Source: Aureimonas frigidaquae
GTDB lineage: Bacteria; Pseudomonadota; Alphaproteobacteria; Rhizobiales; Rhizobiaceae
Reading direction: 5' to 3'
Assembly (NCBI RefSeq): GCF_001463905.1
Contig: NZ_BBWR01000008.1
Coordinates: forward strand, 1 to 64,000
DNA length: 64,000 nt
The position numbers and the translations under genes are program-made. Under the pieces are notes generated by a model that saw nothing but the letters and a program-made list of their open reading frames with translations, was not told where the DNA came from and made no database searches. Below are positions 8,386 through 16,755 of this stretch, piece by piece; position 1 is the stretch's first letter; every line of letters starts with the position of its first letter.

Positions 8386-8856
8386 ATGTCTTTCCGGGTG
8401 ACAGAAGCATGGCGCGGCACGGTGCGGAATGGCCTCATCATCGCCGGCGTCGCGGTCACGGCCAGCCTGGCCGCACCGTCGGCCGCGCGCGCCGACTTCC
8501 GCGTCTGCAACGGCACGCAGACCCTGGTAGGCGTGGCGATCGGCTACCGGGATGCCGAAGGGTGGATCAGCGAAGGCTGGTGGCGCATCCCGCCCTCCGC
8601 CTGTCGATCGGTGGTTGAAGGCAATCTCAAGTCCCGATTCTACTACCTCTATGCCGAGGACGACCAGGGGCGCAGCCGCTGGGCCGGCGATGTTCAGATG
8701 TGCATCGCCGAGAACGAGTTTCGCGTCGTCGATGTGAAAGATTGTTTTGCACGCGGGTTTCAGGAAATGGGTTTTCGGGAGTATGACACCGGCCAGCAAG
8801 GCAGCTGGATGGTGCAGCTGACCGAAACCCCAAGCGGGAGCAGTGCAGAGCAATGA
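8386..8856 (+). CDS. DUF1036 family secreted protein
   Basis: A 156-residue exported protein: signal peptide (about 1-36, ending SAARA), then the DUF1036 domain seen in FRVCNGTQTLVGVAIGYRD, EGWISEGWWRIPPSACRSVV and FYYLYAEDD. The conserved cysteines suggest disulfide bonds in the periplasm. Function is unknown. The start at 8386 is chosen because GGAGG ends 8 bases before this ATG; a GTG at 8371 would begin inside the binding site. It overlaps pyk by ATGA, so the two are probably translated together, an order I recall from other Hyphomicrobiales. Confidence 0.85.
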   Translation: MSFRVTEAWRGTVRNGLIIAGVAVTASLAAPSAARADFRVCNGTQTLVGVAIGYRDAEGWISEGWWRIPPSACRSVVEGNLKSRFYYLYAEDDQGRSRWAGDVQMCIAENEFRVVDVKDCFARGFQEMGFREYDTGQQGSWMVQLTETPSGSSAEQ

Positions 8857-10289
8857 AGCGCAATCGCCATGTAAAGATCCTGGCCACCCTGGGTCCCGCC
8901 TCCTCCGACGAGGTCATGATCAAGCGGCTGTTCGAGGCGGGAGCGGATGTGTTCCGCATCAATATGAGCCATTCCAGCCATGATCTGATGCGCGAGCTGG
9001 TCCGCCGCATCCGCAAGGTGGAAAGCGAAGTGGGGCGGCCCATCGGCATTCTGGCGGATCTTCAGGGCCCGAAGCTGCGGGTCGGCACCTTTGCCGACGG
9101 CAAGGTCGAACTGAAGGCCGGTCAGACCTTCACCCTGGACGGCAATCCCGAGCCGGGCGACGCGACACGCGTCTACCTGCCGCATCCCGAAATCCTGGAA
9201 GCGGTCCGTCCGGGCCATCGCCTCCTGATCGATGATGGGCGTCTGCAGCTTCGCGCCGTGGCGTCCGACGGGCAGCGCATCGAATGCGTCGTCGTGGCCG
9301 GCACCAACATATCGAACCGCAAGGGCGTCAGCCTGCCCGATACCACGCTCGCCACCGGCGCCCTGACAGAGAAGGACCACGCCGATCTTCTCGCCGTCCT
9401 GGAGGAAGAGGTCGACTGGATCGCCCTGTCCTTCATCCAGCGCCCGGAAGACCTGGCAGAGGCGCGCAAGGTCGCCCGCGGCCGCGCCAGCCTCCTGTCC
9501 AAGATCGAGAAGCCGCAGGCCGTGGAGCGGCTGGACGAGATCATCGAAATGTCCGACGCCATCATGGTGGCGCGCGGGGATCTCGGCGTCGAGCTGCCGC
9601 TCGAGACGGTGCCGGGCATCCAGAAGCGCATCACCCGCGCGGCCCGCAAGGCCGGCAAGCCCGTCGTCGTGGCCACGCAGATGCTGGAATCCATGATCAC
9701 CGCGCCGGTGCCCACGCGCGCCGAGGTTTCGGACGTTTCCACCGCTGTCTACGAGGGCGCCGACGCGATCATGCTGTCGGCCGAATCGGCAGCCGGCGAC
9801 TACCCGGTGGAAGCCGTGGAGATGATGGATCGCATCGCCTGCCAGATCGAGCGCGACCCGCTTTATGCGAGCATCATTTCGGCACAGCGCTCCCAGCCGG
9901 AAGCCACGGGCGCGGATGCCGTCTCCCTGGCCGCACGGCAGATGGCCGAGACGCTCAGCGTGGCGGCTGTCGTCACCTACACCTCCACCGGAACCACGGG
10001 GCTGCGCACCTCCCGCGAGCGGCCGCTTCTGCCGATTCTCGCTTTGTCGCCCAAGGTCGCCACGGCGCGTCGGCTGTGCCTTGCCTGGGGTGTGCATTGC
10101 GTTCTGGCCGATGATGCGACCGATCTGGAAGGCATGGTGGACAAGGCCTGCCGCGTCGCCGTGGAACAGGGCCATGCCCGCCCGGGCGAGCGGATCATCG
10201 TCACGGCCGGCGTGCCGCTGGGCACCCCCGGCGCCACCAACATGCTGCGCATCGCCTATATCGGCTCCGACGGCCTCTCCGCCGTCTGA
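8853..10289 (+). CDS. pyk: Pyruvate kinase
   Basis: A 478-residue enzyme that converts phosphoenolpyruvate and ADP to pyruvate and ATP, the last step of glycolysis, in the cytoplasm. The (beta/alpha)8 barrel shows NRHVKILATLGPAS at the start, the ADLQGPKLRVG motif, a B domain (about 70-165), the catalytic lysine in LLSKIEKPQAVE, the metal-binding MVARGDLGVELP and ATQMLESMI. The C-terminal domain (about 340-478) carries TSTGTTGLRTSRERP. It follows the DUF1036 gene with a 4-base overlap, and a long hairpin lies 12 bp after the stop. Confidence 0.97.
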   Translation: MKRNRHVKILATLGPASSDEVMIKRLFEAGADVFRINMSHSSHDLMRELVRRIRKVESEVGRPIGILADLQGPKLRVGTFADGKVELKAGQTFTLDGNPEPGDATRVYLPHPEILEAVRPGHRLLIDDGRLQLRAVASDGQRIECVVVAGTNISNRKGVSLPDTTLATGALTEKDHADLLAVLEEEVDWIALSFIQRPEDLAEARKVARGRASLLSKIEKPQAVERLDEIIEMSDAIMVARGDLGVELPLETVPGIQKRITRAARKAGKPVVVATQMLESMITAPVPTRAEVSDVSTAVYEGADAIMLSAESAAGDYPVEAVEMMDRIACQIERDPLYASIISAQRSQPEATGADAVSLAARQMAETLSVAAVVTYTSTGTTGLRTSRERPLLPILALSPKVATARRLCLAWGVHCVLADDATDLEGMVDKACRVAVEQGHARPGERIIVTAGVPLGTPGATNMLRIAYIGSDGLSAV

Positions 10290-10300
10290 CCGGCGGCTCG

Positions 10301-10340
10301 CACTCCTGCAAACGGGCCGCAGGGTTCGTTTGCAGGGGTG
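10301..10340 (+). terminator. Terminator-like hairpin after pyk
   Basis: A 14-bp stem (10301-10314 with 10327-10340, one T-G pair) encloses a 12-base loop. No T run follows, so it may be a Rho-dependent end or an mRNA-stabilising structure. Confidence 0.6.
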
Positions 10341-10413
10341 AGGCGCCGTCCAGCAGGATTTGCCCTCGGCGCCTGCCACGCGGCACGGTCGATCCAGGAT
10401 CGGGGCACCCGGT

Positions 10414-10929
10414 ATGACGGTCTATTGCGCCCTGCTTCACGCCGTGAATGTGGGCGGTACCGGCACGTTGCCGATGGCAGCGCTGGCGCAGATGTGTCAG
10501 GCGGCCGGGTTTGTGTCAGTGAGAACCTATATCGCCAGCGGCAATGTCGTCTTTCAAAGCGATGCGCCGGAGGATCGCGTGCGATCGGCGCTCGAGGATC
10601 GGCTGCAGGCCTATGCCGGCAGGCAAGTCGGCGTGATCGTGCGGAGTGCGGCCGAGATGGCAGACACGCTCGCTCGCAACCCGTTTTGCGACGCGCCGGG
10701 CAATCGTGTCATGGCGCTCTTCGTGGACGGGCCGCTGCCTGTCGATCCGCTGGAGGGCGTGACGGGACTCCGGAACGAACAGCTACGGGTGGGACGGCGC
10801 GAGATGTTCGTGCTCTATCCGGACGGCATGTCCGGCTCCCGGCTTCGCATACCGGGCGCAAAGCACGGGACGGCGCGGAACATGAAGACGGTCGGCAAGC
10901 TTGCCGCTATGGCAGCCCCGCGCGCGTGA
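10414..10929 (+). CDS. DUF1697 family protein
   Basis: A 171-residue cytoplasmic protein of the DUF1697 family: YCALLHAVNVGGTGTLPMAALAQM at the N-terminus, the diagnostic VRTYIASGNVVFQS, and a C-terminal HGTARNMKTVGKL, where the asparagine/threonine pair is usual for the family. The role is unknown. The start at 10414 is used because family members begin right at this motif; the frame is open 18 codons further up but that part does not resemble the family. It is probably monocistronic, downstream of the pyk hairpin. Confidence 0.85.
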   Translation: MTVYCALLHAVNVGGTGTLPMAALAQMCQAAGFVSVRTYIASGNVVFQSDAPEDRVRSALEDRLQAYAGRQVGVIVRSAAEMADTLARNPFCDAPGNRVMALFVDGPLPVDPLEGVTGLRNEQLRVGRREMFVLYPDGMSGSRLRIPGAKHGTARNMKTVGKLAAMAAPRA

Positions 10930-11059
10930 ACCCAGTATCGGCAGCGGAGCGGATCATCGTTCCGTGGTCAGCGTTGCGGCAGTCTTGCCAACAGGTCGGC
11001 CGCTCTATCGACCGTGCGTGATCAAAGCGTACGTAGGGCGGGCCGTCGAACCCGTCGGC

Positions 11060-11710
11060 TCACGCCCTTTCGCCTGCCATCTTGTCGGCCAGCCGCGCCA
11101 TGGCGTCCTGCGCATCCTTGAGCGTGGGATAGACGTCGAGCGCGCGGCGATAGGCCTCCAGCGCCGCCCTGTCGCGGCCGAGCTCCTCCAGCATGGCGCC
11201 AAGGCCGAGCAGGGCAGGGTAGTGGCGGGGTTCCCGCGCCAGGACCTGTGTCACATCGGCAATCGCCAGGCCGTATTGGCCGCGCCGGAAATTCAGCATG
11301 GCGCGGCGGTTCCAGATTTCCGGATTCTCCGGCTGCAGCGCGGCGCCCTCTTCGATCAGATCGAAGGCGACGGGGAGCTTGTCGTCCGAAATCGCTTTTT
11401 CCGACCAGGTGAGCAGAAGATCGACCGTCGGGCTGCCGCTGTCGTTCCAGATGGACTGGATCTGCCGCGCAATGCGCTCGGCACGGGCGCGGTGTGGCTC
11501 CCGGCGCAGATCGTCGAAGAGCGCATCGAGGCGCGCCGGCTTGTCGATCGGGGCGATGGCTGGCGGCGGCGCAGAATCATCGGGCGGCAGCAGGCCGTCC
11601 GGTGCGATCGCCTCGATCTCCGGTGCCGCGCGGGGAGCAGCCTCCTGTGCCGCGGCAGGCGCTGCGGCGGCGAAGAGGCACAGAAGGGGCAGAAACGAAA
11701 CGAAGCGCAT
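11060..11710 (-). CDS. Secreted tetratricopeptide-repeat protein
   Basis: A 216-residue protein with a signal peptide (about 1-22, LCLFAAAAPAAAQ), a proline-rich spacer to about residue 58, and three or four TPR-like helix pairs (about 75-210), best seen in ENPEIWNRRAMLNFRRGQYGLAIADV and HYPALLGLGAMLEELGRDRAALEAYRRALDVYP. TPR proteins of this size in the periplasm act as scaffolds; the partner is unknown. It stands alone: 130 bp from the DUF1697 gene and 83 bp from rpmJ, which lies behind it. Confidence 0.8.
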   Translation of the reverse strand: MRFVSFLPLLCLFAAAAPAAAQEAAPRAAPEIEAIAPDGLLPPDDSAPPPAIAPIDKPARLDALFDDLRREPHRARAERIARQIQSIWNDSGSPTVDLLLTWSEKAISDDKLPVAFDLIEEGAALQPENPEIWNRRAMLNFRRGQYGLAIADVTQVLAREPRHYPALLGLGAMLEELGRDRAALEAYRRALDVYPTLKDAQDAMARLADKMAGERA

Positions 11711-11793
11711 GCGCGGATATTAGACCGCTCATGCGCTTCGTCAAAGCAACTTTGCGGGCAGCCCCGACAGAAAGCCGGGCCGGCCTGCCAGCG

Positions 11794-11919
11794 TCAGCCC
11801 TGGCGCGCCTTGTAGCGCGGGGCCTGCTTGTTGATGATGTAGATGCGCCCCTTGCGGCGGACCATGCGGTTTGCCCGGTGGCGACCCTTGAGCGACTTCA
11901 AGGAATTCTTGATCTTCAT
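11794..11919 (-). CDS. rpmJ: 50S ribosomal protein L36
   Basis: A 41-residue basic protein, [18 protein letters not shown] then [21 protein letters not shown], the longer L36 form found in alphaproteobacteria. This form lacks the zinc-binding cysteines of the 37-residue type (no Cys present). It is a late-assembling component of the large ribosomal subunit. It is encoded as a single gene with its own upstream region; the longer frame to 12252 is a shadow of purK. Confidence 0.95.
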   Translation of the reverse strand: MKIKNSLKSLKGRHRANRMVRRKGRIYIINKQAPRYKARQG

Positions 11920-12047
11920 GACACTCGACCGTCGGTATGTTGGACAGGCGACGATCAATCCTAAATCATGCCGTCGCGTTAAAAATGGCGCCCCGTTCCC
12001 GAAGCGCCTTTGGATGGCGCAGGGGATAGACGCGCCAAGCGTGCTTG

Positions 12048-13157
12048 TCAATCTCCGCGCGGGGCCTGGCGCGGCAGAATCCGAGTGAAATGGCCCATCT
12101 TGCGGCCTGCGCGCGCCTCCGCCTTGCCGTAGAGCGTCAGCATGACGTCGGGCTCGGCACAGAGGGACGCTGCCCGCTCGACCGCATCCCCGATAAGATT
12201 TTCCATGACGCAATCGCTGTGCCGGCGCGGATCGCCCAGCGGCAGGCCGCACACCGCGCGGATATGCTGCTCGAACTGCGAGATCGTGGCGGCCGCCTCG
12301 GTCCAGTGGCCGGAATTGTGGACCCGCGGCGCAATCTCGTTGACGAGAAGCTGCCCATCGGCGGCCACGAAGAACTCCACCCCGACAACGCCGACGTAGT
12401 CGAGCCGCTCCAGTATGCTGCCGGCGATCCGCGCGGCCTGTTGTGCGACCGCGCCGGACACGTCGGCCGGCACGGTGCTGGAATGCAGGATCCCGTCGCG
12501 GTGAACGTTCTCGGCCGGGTCGAAGGCGCGGATGCTGCCATCGACGCCGCGCGCCGCGATGATCGAGATTTCGCGCTCGAAGGCGATTCGCCCTTCGAGT
12601 ATCGCCGCGACGCCGCCGATCGCCTCGAAGACGCCCTCGGTCGGAGCGTCATGGGCCAGGCGCATCTGGCCCTTGCCGTCATAGCCGAGCCGGCGGGTCT
12701 TCAGGATGGCGTCCGTGCCAAGGTCGATGAGCGCATGCTCGAGCTCGGCCGCATCGTCGACGGCGCGCCAGGGCGCCGTGGCGATGCCGATGCCGTTCAG
12801 GAACGCTTTTTCCGTCACCCGGTCCTGCGCCACTTCCAGGGCGGCGACCGGCGGGTGGACGGGCTTGATGCGCTCGAGCCGGCGGAGCGGCTCCACCGGC
12901 ACATTCTCGAATTCGAAGGTGATGACATCGCTGCGGCGGGCCAGTTCCGCCAGAGCCTGCGCATCGCCGTAGGCGCCGACCACCACGCTGTTGGCAGTCT
13001 GGGCGGCGGGGCAGTCCGGGTCCGGATCGAGCACCGCCGTGCGGTAGCCGAGGCGCGCTGCGGCCGATGCCAGCATGCGGCCGAGCTGGCCGCCGCCGAC
13101 GATGCCGATCGTCGCGCCGAAGGGCAGGGGGGAGGTCGGGGCCGTCGTCTCGCTCAC
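12048..13157 (-). CDS. purK: 5-(carboxyamino)imidazole ribonucleotide synthase
   Basis: A 369-residue ATP-grasp enzyme of purine synthesis that joins bicarbonate to AIR using ATP, giving N5-CAIR, the substrate of PurE. Seen: the N-terminal [21 protein letters not shown] nucleotide fold (about 14-34), the ATP-grasp [14 protein letters not shown], and the metal-binding [18 protein letters not shown] towards the C-terminus. It overlaps the end of purE by 4 bases (ATGA), so the pair is translationally coupled. Confidence 0.97.
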   Translation of the reverse strand: MSETTAPTSPLPFGATIGIVGGGQLGRMLASAAARLGYRTAVLDPDPDCPAAQTANSVVVGAYGDAQALAELARRSDVITFEFENVPVEPLRRLERIKPVHPPVAALEVAQDRVTEKAFLNGIGIATAPWRAVDDAAELEHALIDLGTDAILKTRRLGYDGKGQMRLAHDAPTEGVFEAIGGVAAILEGRIAFEREISIIAARGVDGSIRAFDPAENVHRDGILHSSTVPADVSGAVAQQAARIAGSILERLDYVGVVGVEFFVAADGQLLVNEIAPRVHNSGHWTEAAATISQFEQHIRAVCGLPLGDPRRHSDCVMENLIGDAVERAASLCAEPDVMLTLYGKAEARAGRKMGHFTRILPRQAPRGD

Positions 13158-13651
13158 CGTGCCGGCTCCCCGTCCACGGGGTGCGTGGCAACCGTTTCCG
13201 TCTGCCGCTGGCGGTAGGCATCCAGCCGTTCGGCAAGGGCGGGATCGTTGAGGGCCAGAACCGCGGCGGCCATCAGGGCCGCGTTGATCGCGCCCGCCCG
13301 GCCGATCGCCAGCGTGCCGACCGGTATGCCGGCGGGCATCTGCACGATGGACAGGAGGCTGTCCTGTCCTGACAGGGCCTTGCTTTCGACGGGCACGCCG
13401 AAGACGGGCAGCGGCGTCATGGCCGCGGTCATGCCGGGCAGGTGCGCTGCACCGCCGGCCCCGGCGATCACCACCTTCACGCCCCGTGCCCGGGCGCCGG
13501 TGGCAAAGTCGTAGAGGCGCTGCGGCGTGCGGTGGGCCGAGACGATCAGGCTTTCATGCGCGATTTCGAGCGTGTCGAGGGTCTCGCTGGCATGCTTCAT
13601 GGTCGACCAGTCGGACTGGCTTCCCATGATGATCGACACGGGCGCGCTCAT
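13154..13651 (-). CDS. purE: N5-CAIR mutase
   Basis: A 165-residue PurE class I enzyme that moves the carboxyl group of N5-CAIR to C4. The motifs are all present: [11 protein letters not shown] (about 7-17), the catalytic SAHRTPQRL (about 40-48) and [12 protein letters not shown] (about 68-79). The length is typical of the bacterial octameric enzyme. It sits between a DUF465 gene upstream and purK downstream with 4-base overlaps at both ends, forming a three-gene operon. Confidence 0.97.
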   Translation of the reverse strand: MSAPVSIIMGSQSDWSTMKHASETLDTLEIAHESLIVSAHRTPQRLYDFATGARARGVKVVIAGAGGAAHLPGMTAAMTPLPVFGVPVESKALSGQDSLLSIVQMPAGIPVGTLAIGRAGAINAALMAAAVLALNDPALAERLDAYRQRQTETVATHPVDGEPAR

Positions 13652-13851
13652 GCGATGATGTCCGGCAGGATCTGGTCCTCCAGGTCCTGCAGGCGATCCT
13701 TGACCGCGAGCTTCTTCTTTTTCATGCGCTGGATCTGCAACCGGTCACAACCGGTCGTCTCCATCGCATCGATTGCCGCATCGAAATCGGCGTGGTCCTG
13801 CCGCAGCCTTGCTACCTGAAGTCGCAAGGATGCCTGTTCCTGATCCGCCAT
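13648..13851 (-). CDS. YdcH-family protein (DUF465)
   Basis: A 67-residue helical protein ([18 protein letters not shown], then [22 protein letters not shown]) of the YdcH/DUF465 family, a short antiparallel coiled coil of unknown function. The KKKKLAVKD segment is the family hallmark. GGGGGACAG precedes the ATG chosen; the frame is open 21 codons further but unlike the family there. It heads the purEK operon (4-base overlap with purE) and is divergent from a second gene of the same family at 14078. Confidence 0.85.
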   Translation of the reverse strand: MADQEQASLRLQVARLRQDHADFDAAIDAMETTGCDRLQIQRMKKKKLAVKDRLQDLEDQILPDIIA

Positions 13852-14077
13852 CTGTCCCCCGGTCTGACAAATGCTGCCGCGCGCCACGGCTGCGGCACGC
13901 CCTTGTCGCAGCAAATACCAGTCGTCACAAAATTCTCAAAGAATGATCTTGCACCCCATTCCCGCCGACCCAAGCTTATGGGAGGGTCGTCGATGCGGTC
14001 GGCACGGTTCCGGCGTACGGCACGGTCCGGCCACGGTACGGCCCGCCGCAGCGAGAGGAAACACGAAGGAGTCCTGA

Positions 14078-14254
14078 ATGTCCCTTGAGACGCATCTCGA
14101 GACGCTGGAACAGCGTCACACTGCACTCGACAGCGAAATCGCGGCGCTCCGCACCCGTCCGGCGAGCTCGGACGAGGAGCTGGCCGAACTCAAGCGCCGC
14201 AAGCTCATGCTCAAGGACGAGATCGAACGTCTCCGGTCATCTGCGGCGAATTGA
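14078..14254 (+). CDS. YdcH-family protein (DUF465), second copy
   Basis: A 58-residue product starting MSLETHLETLEQRHTALD and containing LAELKRRKLMLKDEIERL, the DUF465 core. GAAGGAG lies 7 bases before the ATG and a good terminator follows the stop by 29 bp, so this small gene looks like a complete single transcription unit. It is divergent from the DUF465 gene that heads purEK, 226 bp away; the two share the charged [18 protein letters not shown] block but little else. The role of the family is unknown. Confidence 0.85.
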   Translation: MSLETHLETLEQRHTALDSEIAALRTRPASSDEELAELKRRKLMLKDEIERLRSSAAN

Positions 14255-14282
14255 TCCGCAGCCCGCAAGATGCGACACTGAG

Positions 14283-14311
14283 CGGCGCCGAAATGGCGCC
14301 GTTTTTATTTT
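14283..14311 (+). terminator. Rho-independent terminator of the small DUF465 gene
   Basis: A stem CGGCGCC (14283-14289) pairs with GGCGCCG (14295-14301) around GAAAT and is followed by TTTTTATTTT. Confidence 0.92.
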
Positions 14312-14325
14312 CGAGAAGTGTTCCC

Positions 14326-15006
14326 GTGACCAAACCGACCGTCGAAATCGTGCGCCCGCGCCTCGTGCTGGCGACCACTCTCCTGCCCGATGGCGATGCC
14401 GGCGAGCGCGCCTTGGCGCGCGCCTTGTCGGGCGGGGATGTGGCGAGCGTCCTGATCGACCCGGCGGGACGCGGCGATGCCGCCTTCCAGGATCTGGCCG
14501 AGCGTCTCGTGCCGTTGGCGCAGGATGCCGGTGCGGCGGCCATCATCGTCGACGATACGCGCTGCGCTGGCCGCGTGAAGGCCGATGGCCTGCATGTGCG
14601 CGGCGGCGATCTCGAAGCCTTGGGCGAGGCGATCGCCCGCTTTGCGCCGCGCCAGATCGTCGGGGCGTCCGGCTTTGCCACGCGCCACGAAGCGCTGGAA
14701 GCCGGCGAGCGCATGCCCGACTACATCCTGTTCGGAGAGATCGGGGCCGAAGCCGGCGATGCTGCCGATGCCGCCGACCTGGCGCTGGCCTCCTGGTGGG
14801 CCGACATCGTGGAACTGCCTGTCATCCTGGCCGGCGGCGCGTCGCTCGACACGCTGGAGGATGCTGCGAACAGCGGGGCCGAATTCATCCTTCTGTCGCG
14901 CGCCGTCTTTGGCGTCCAGGGTCAGGAAGCGGCGGCCGTGGCCGCGGCGAATGCTGTCTTCGACGCGGTGCTGCGCAATGGCGCGGAGGGGAGCGCTGTG
15001 GCATGA
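14326..15006 (+). CDS. Thiamine phosphate synthase-like protein (ThiE/TenI family)
   Basis: A TIM-barrel protein of about 226 residues related to ThiE. ThiE joins hydroxymethylpyrimidine diphosphate to thiazole phosphate. Seen: AAAIIVDDTRCAGRVKADGLHVRGGD (the position of the ThiE loop DGVHLGQ), IVGASGFATRHEALEAG, PDYILFGEIG and the phosphate loop VILAGGASLDTLEDA with AEFILLSRAVFG. Several ThiE residues are altered, so it may be a TenI-like paralogue rather than the main enzyme. The GTG at 14326 is a guess; it is the first start past the terminator. It overlaps the Sel1 gene by ATGA. Confidence 0.75.
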   Translation: MTKPTVEIVRPRLVLATTLLPDGDAGERALARALSGGDVASVLIDPAGRGDAAFQDLAERLVPLAQDAGAAAIIVDDTRCAGRVKADGLHVRGGDLEALGEAIARFAPRQIVGASGFATRHEALEAGERMPDYILFGEIGAEAGDAADAADLALASWWADIVELPVILAGGASLDTLEDAANSGAEFILLSRAVFGVQGQEAAAVAAANAVFDAVLRNGAEGSAVA

Positions 15007-15995
15007 GGCAGCCGCGGACGGCCCCAGTTCCTGCGCTCCTTGCCCTTGCGCTCGCTGCACTGTCGGCGGGCGCGGCGCCCAAGGCGCTGGCGGCGGACGA
15101 GACGGCCGCCCGCGTGGAACGGCCCGCTCTGCCCAGCCCGCTGGACAGCCCGGTGACCGGCGGCGCCGACATGCTCGCCGCCTTCAGCGCCTACCAGAAG
15201 GGTTACTACCTGTCGGCCTTTCGCATCGCCGAGCCGCTCGCCCATATGGGCGATGCGGCCGCCCAGTCGCTGGTGGCGGAATTGTCGCTGCGCGGGCAGG
15301 GCGTGCCCCTGGATGTCGAGAACGCCGCCCGCTGGTACCGGCTGAGCGCACAGGCCGGGCGGCCGGAAGCGCAGTTCCGCTATGCGCTGATGCTGCTGCA
15401 GGGCGAGGGTGTGGCCCGTGATCCGGCGCAAGCGCGCACGCTGATGCACAGTGCCGCCGATGCCGGCCTGCCGCTGGCGGCCTTCAATTACGGCCAGATG
15501 CTCATTCAGGGGGCGCCCACGGGCGGCTTTGCCGATGCGCTGCGCTATTTCGAGGTCGCGGCCGATGCCGGCCTGTCCGATGCGCAATATGCCCTGGCGC
15601 AGCTTTATGCCAACGGCCGCGGTGTCACTGCGCGGGACGACATCACCGCCCGCTTCTGGCTGCGCGAGGCGGCACGGCAGGGCCATGACACGGCGCAGAT
15701 CGAACTCGGGATCTGGCTTATCAACGGACGGGGCGGCCCGGCGGCCCCGCATGACGGCTTCCGCTGGCTCAAGGCCGCGGCCGACCGCGGCAACCCCATC
15801 GCCGTCAACCGCGTCGCCCACCTGTACAAGGATGGGATCGGCGTTGCCGCCGACCGCGCCGAGGCAGCCAAGTGGACCGTCCTGGCCCGGCGGGCCCGCA
15901 ACGCGGACCCCGCGCTCGACAATTTCTTCCGATCGCTGCCAGCGCAGGAGCAGAAAGCCGCGCTCGAGGCGGCGAACCGCTTCGGGGCAAGCTGA
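15003..15995 (+). CDS. Secreted Sel1-repeat protein
   Basis: A 330-residue exported protein: signal peptide (about 1-31, ending KALAA), a short linker, then six or so Sel1-like repeats (SLR) of about 36 residues from about 75 to 300, e.g. GDAAAQSLVAELSLRGQGVPLDVENAARWY and DAQYALAQLYANGRGVTARDD. SLR arrays form a superhelix for protein-protein contacts; in this place the partner is unknown. GGAGG sits 14 bases before the ATG, which overlaps the stop of the thiE-like gene. The same gene order with efp downstream occurs in other rhizobia as I recall. Confidence 0.88.
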   Translation: MRQPRTAPVPALLALALAALSAGAAPKALAADETAARVERPALPSPLDSPVTGGADMLAAFSAYQKGYYLSAFRIAEPLAHMGDAAAQSLVAELSLRGQGVPLDVENAARWYRLSAQAGRPEAQFRYALMLLQGEGVARDPAQARTLMHSAADAGLPLAAFNYGQMLIQGAPTGGFADALRYFEVAADAGLSDAQYALAQLYANGRGVTARDDITARFWLREAARQGHDTAQIELGIWLINGRGGPAAPHDGFRWLKAAADRGNPIAVNRVAHLYKDGIGVAADRAEAAKWTVLARRARNADPALDNFFRSLPAQEQKAALEAANRFGAS

Positions 15996-16020
15996 CCGGC
16001 TTGTAACACAAGCGGTTTTG
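15996..16020 (+). terminator. Terminator-like hairpin before efp
   Basis: CC-GCTTGT pairs with ACAAGC-GG around AAC (one G bulged) and is followed by TTTTG. It starts at the Sel1 stop codon. Confidence 0.65.
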
Positions 16021-16041
16021 TGGTCTTCAGCCCAGCAAAGG

Positions 16042-16074
16042 GGCCGTCCGTGCGGGCGCACCCCGGTTCTTTGC
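16042..16074 (+). promoter_or_regulatory. Leader element of efp, shared with the argD leader
   Basis: GGCCGTCCGTGCGGGC (16042-16057) and CCCGGTTCTTTGC (16062-16074) also occur, in the same order, in front of argD at 21548-21587. Both lie 18-33 bases before the start codon and both can be read in frame with it. A short alphaproteobacterial RNA leader is one reading; no function is proven. Confidence 0.5.
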
Positions 16075-16091
16075 AAACGTCGAGCGACCCC

Positions 16092-16655
16092 ATGAAGATC
16101 AATGGCAACGAAATCCGTCCCGGCAACGTGATCGAGCACAATGGTGGCCTGTGGGCCGCCGTCAAGACCAACCATGTGAAGCCCGGCAAGGGCGGCGCCT
16201 TCAACCAGGTCGAGCTCAAGAACCTCATCGACGGCACCAAGCTGAACGAGCGCTTCCGGGCCTCCGAAACCGTCGAGCGCGTGCGCCTGGAACAGAAGGA
16301 CTACCAGTTCCTCTATGCCGAGGGCGAGATGCTGGTCTTCATGGACAACGAAACCTATGAGCAGCTCGAGCTGCAGAAGGATTTCGTCGGGGACCGCGCG
16401 GCCTTCCTGCAGGACGGCATGAAGGTGACCGTGGAAAGCCACGAGGAGCGCCCGATCGGCATTTCGCTGCCCGACCAGGTCGTTCTGACGATCGCCGAGG
16501 CCGATCCGGTCGTGAAGGGCCAGACGGCGGCTTCTTCCTACAAGCCCGCGACGATGGAAAACGGCATCCGCGTCATGGTCCCGCCCTTCATCGAAGCGGG
16601 CGAGCGGATCATCGTCGATACGAACGAAATCACCTATATCCGCCGCGCCGACTGA
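16092..16655 (+). CDS. efp: Translation elongation factor P
   Basis: A 187-residue three-domain factor that binds between the P and E sites and relieves stalling at polyproline stretches. Domain I (1-63) holds the loop [12 protein letters not shown] with the conserved lysine at 33, the place that is lysylated by EpmA in E. coli. The OB domains follow (about 65-127 and 130-187), ending in the conserved [18 protein letters not shown]. The frame is open 24 codons upstream, but this start gives the normal length. It is followed 100 bp later by suhB. Confidence 0.97.
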   Translation: MKINGNEIRPGNVIEHNGGLWAAVKTNHVKPGKGGAFNQVELKNLIDGTKLNERFRASETVERVRLEQKDYQFLYAEGEMLVFMDNETYEQLELQKDFVGDRAAFLQDGMKVTVESHEERPIGISLPDQVVLTIAEADPVVKGQTAASSYKPATMENGIRVMVPPFIEAGERIIVDTNEITYIRRAD

Positions 16656-16755
16656 CGCGCGCCGCTTCGCCCGCCAAAGGCTTCAAGGCACCCGCCGGCC
16701 GCGCCGCGCACCGTATCGCGCGCGGCCGGCGCCGCTTCTCTCAGGATACGACATC

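Noticed and set aside
8760-10379. 539-codon frame antisense to pyk
   Set aside because: A GC-rich shadow of a well-conserved gene, with no start signals or domains. The same holds for the long frames opposite dcd, metZ, the NCS2 permease and the two-domain der gene.
13852-14077. 6S RNA in the purE upstream gap
   Set aside because: I looked because some bacteria encode 6S RNA near pur genes, but the stretch does not form the long open-bubble hairpin needed and ends in a plain promoter-like region.
14085-15995. 636-codon frame covering the thiE-like and Sel1 genes
   Set aside because: Only its last 330 codons (from 15003) are real; the first part is the shadow of the thiE-like and DUF465 genes in another frame.
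16656-16755. suhB-type small RNA motif upstream of suhB
   Set aside because: The gap has no CCTCC-like loops or hairpins typical of that motif, so I do not call it.
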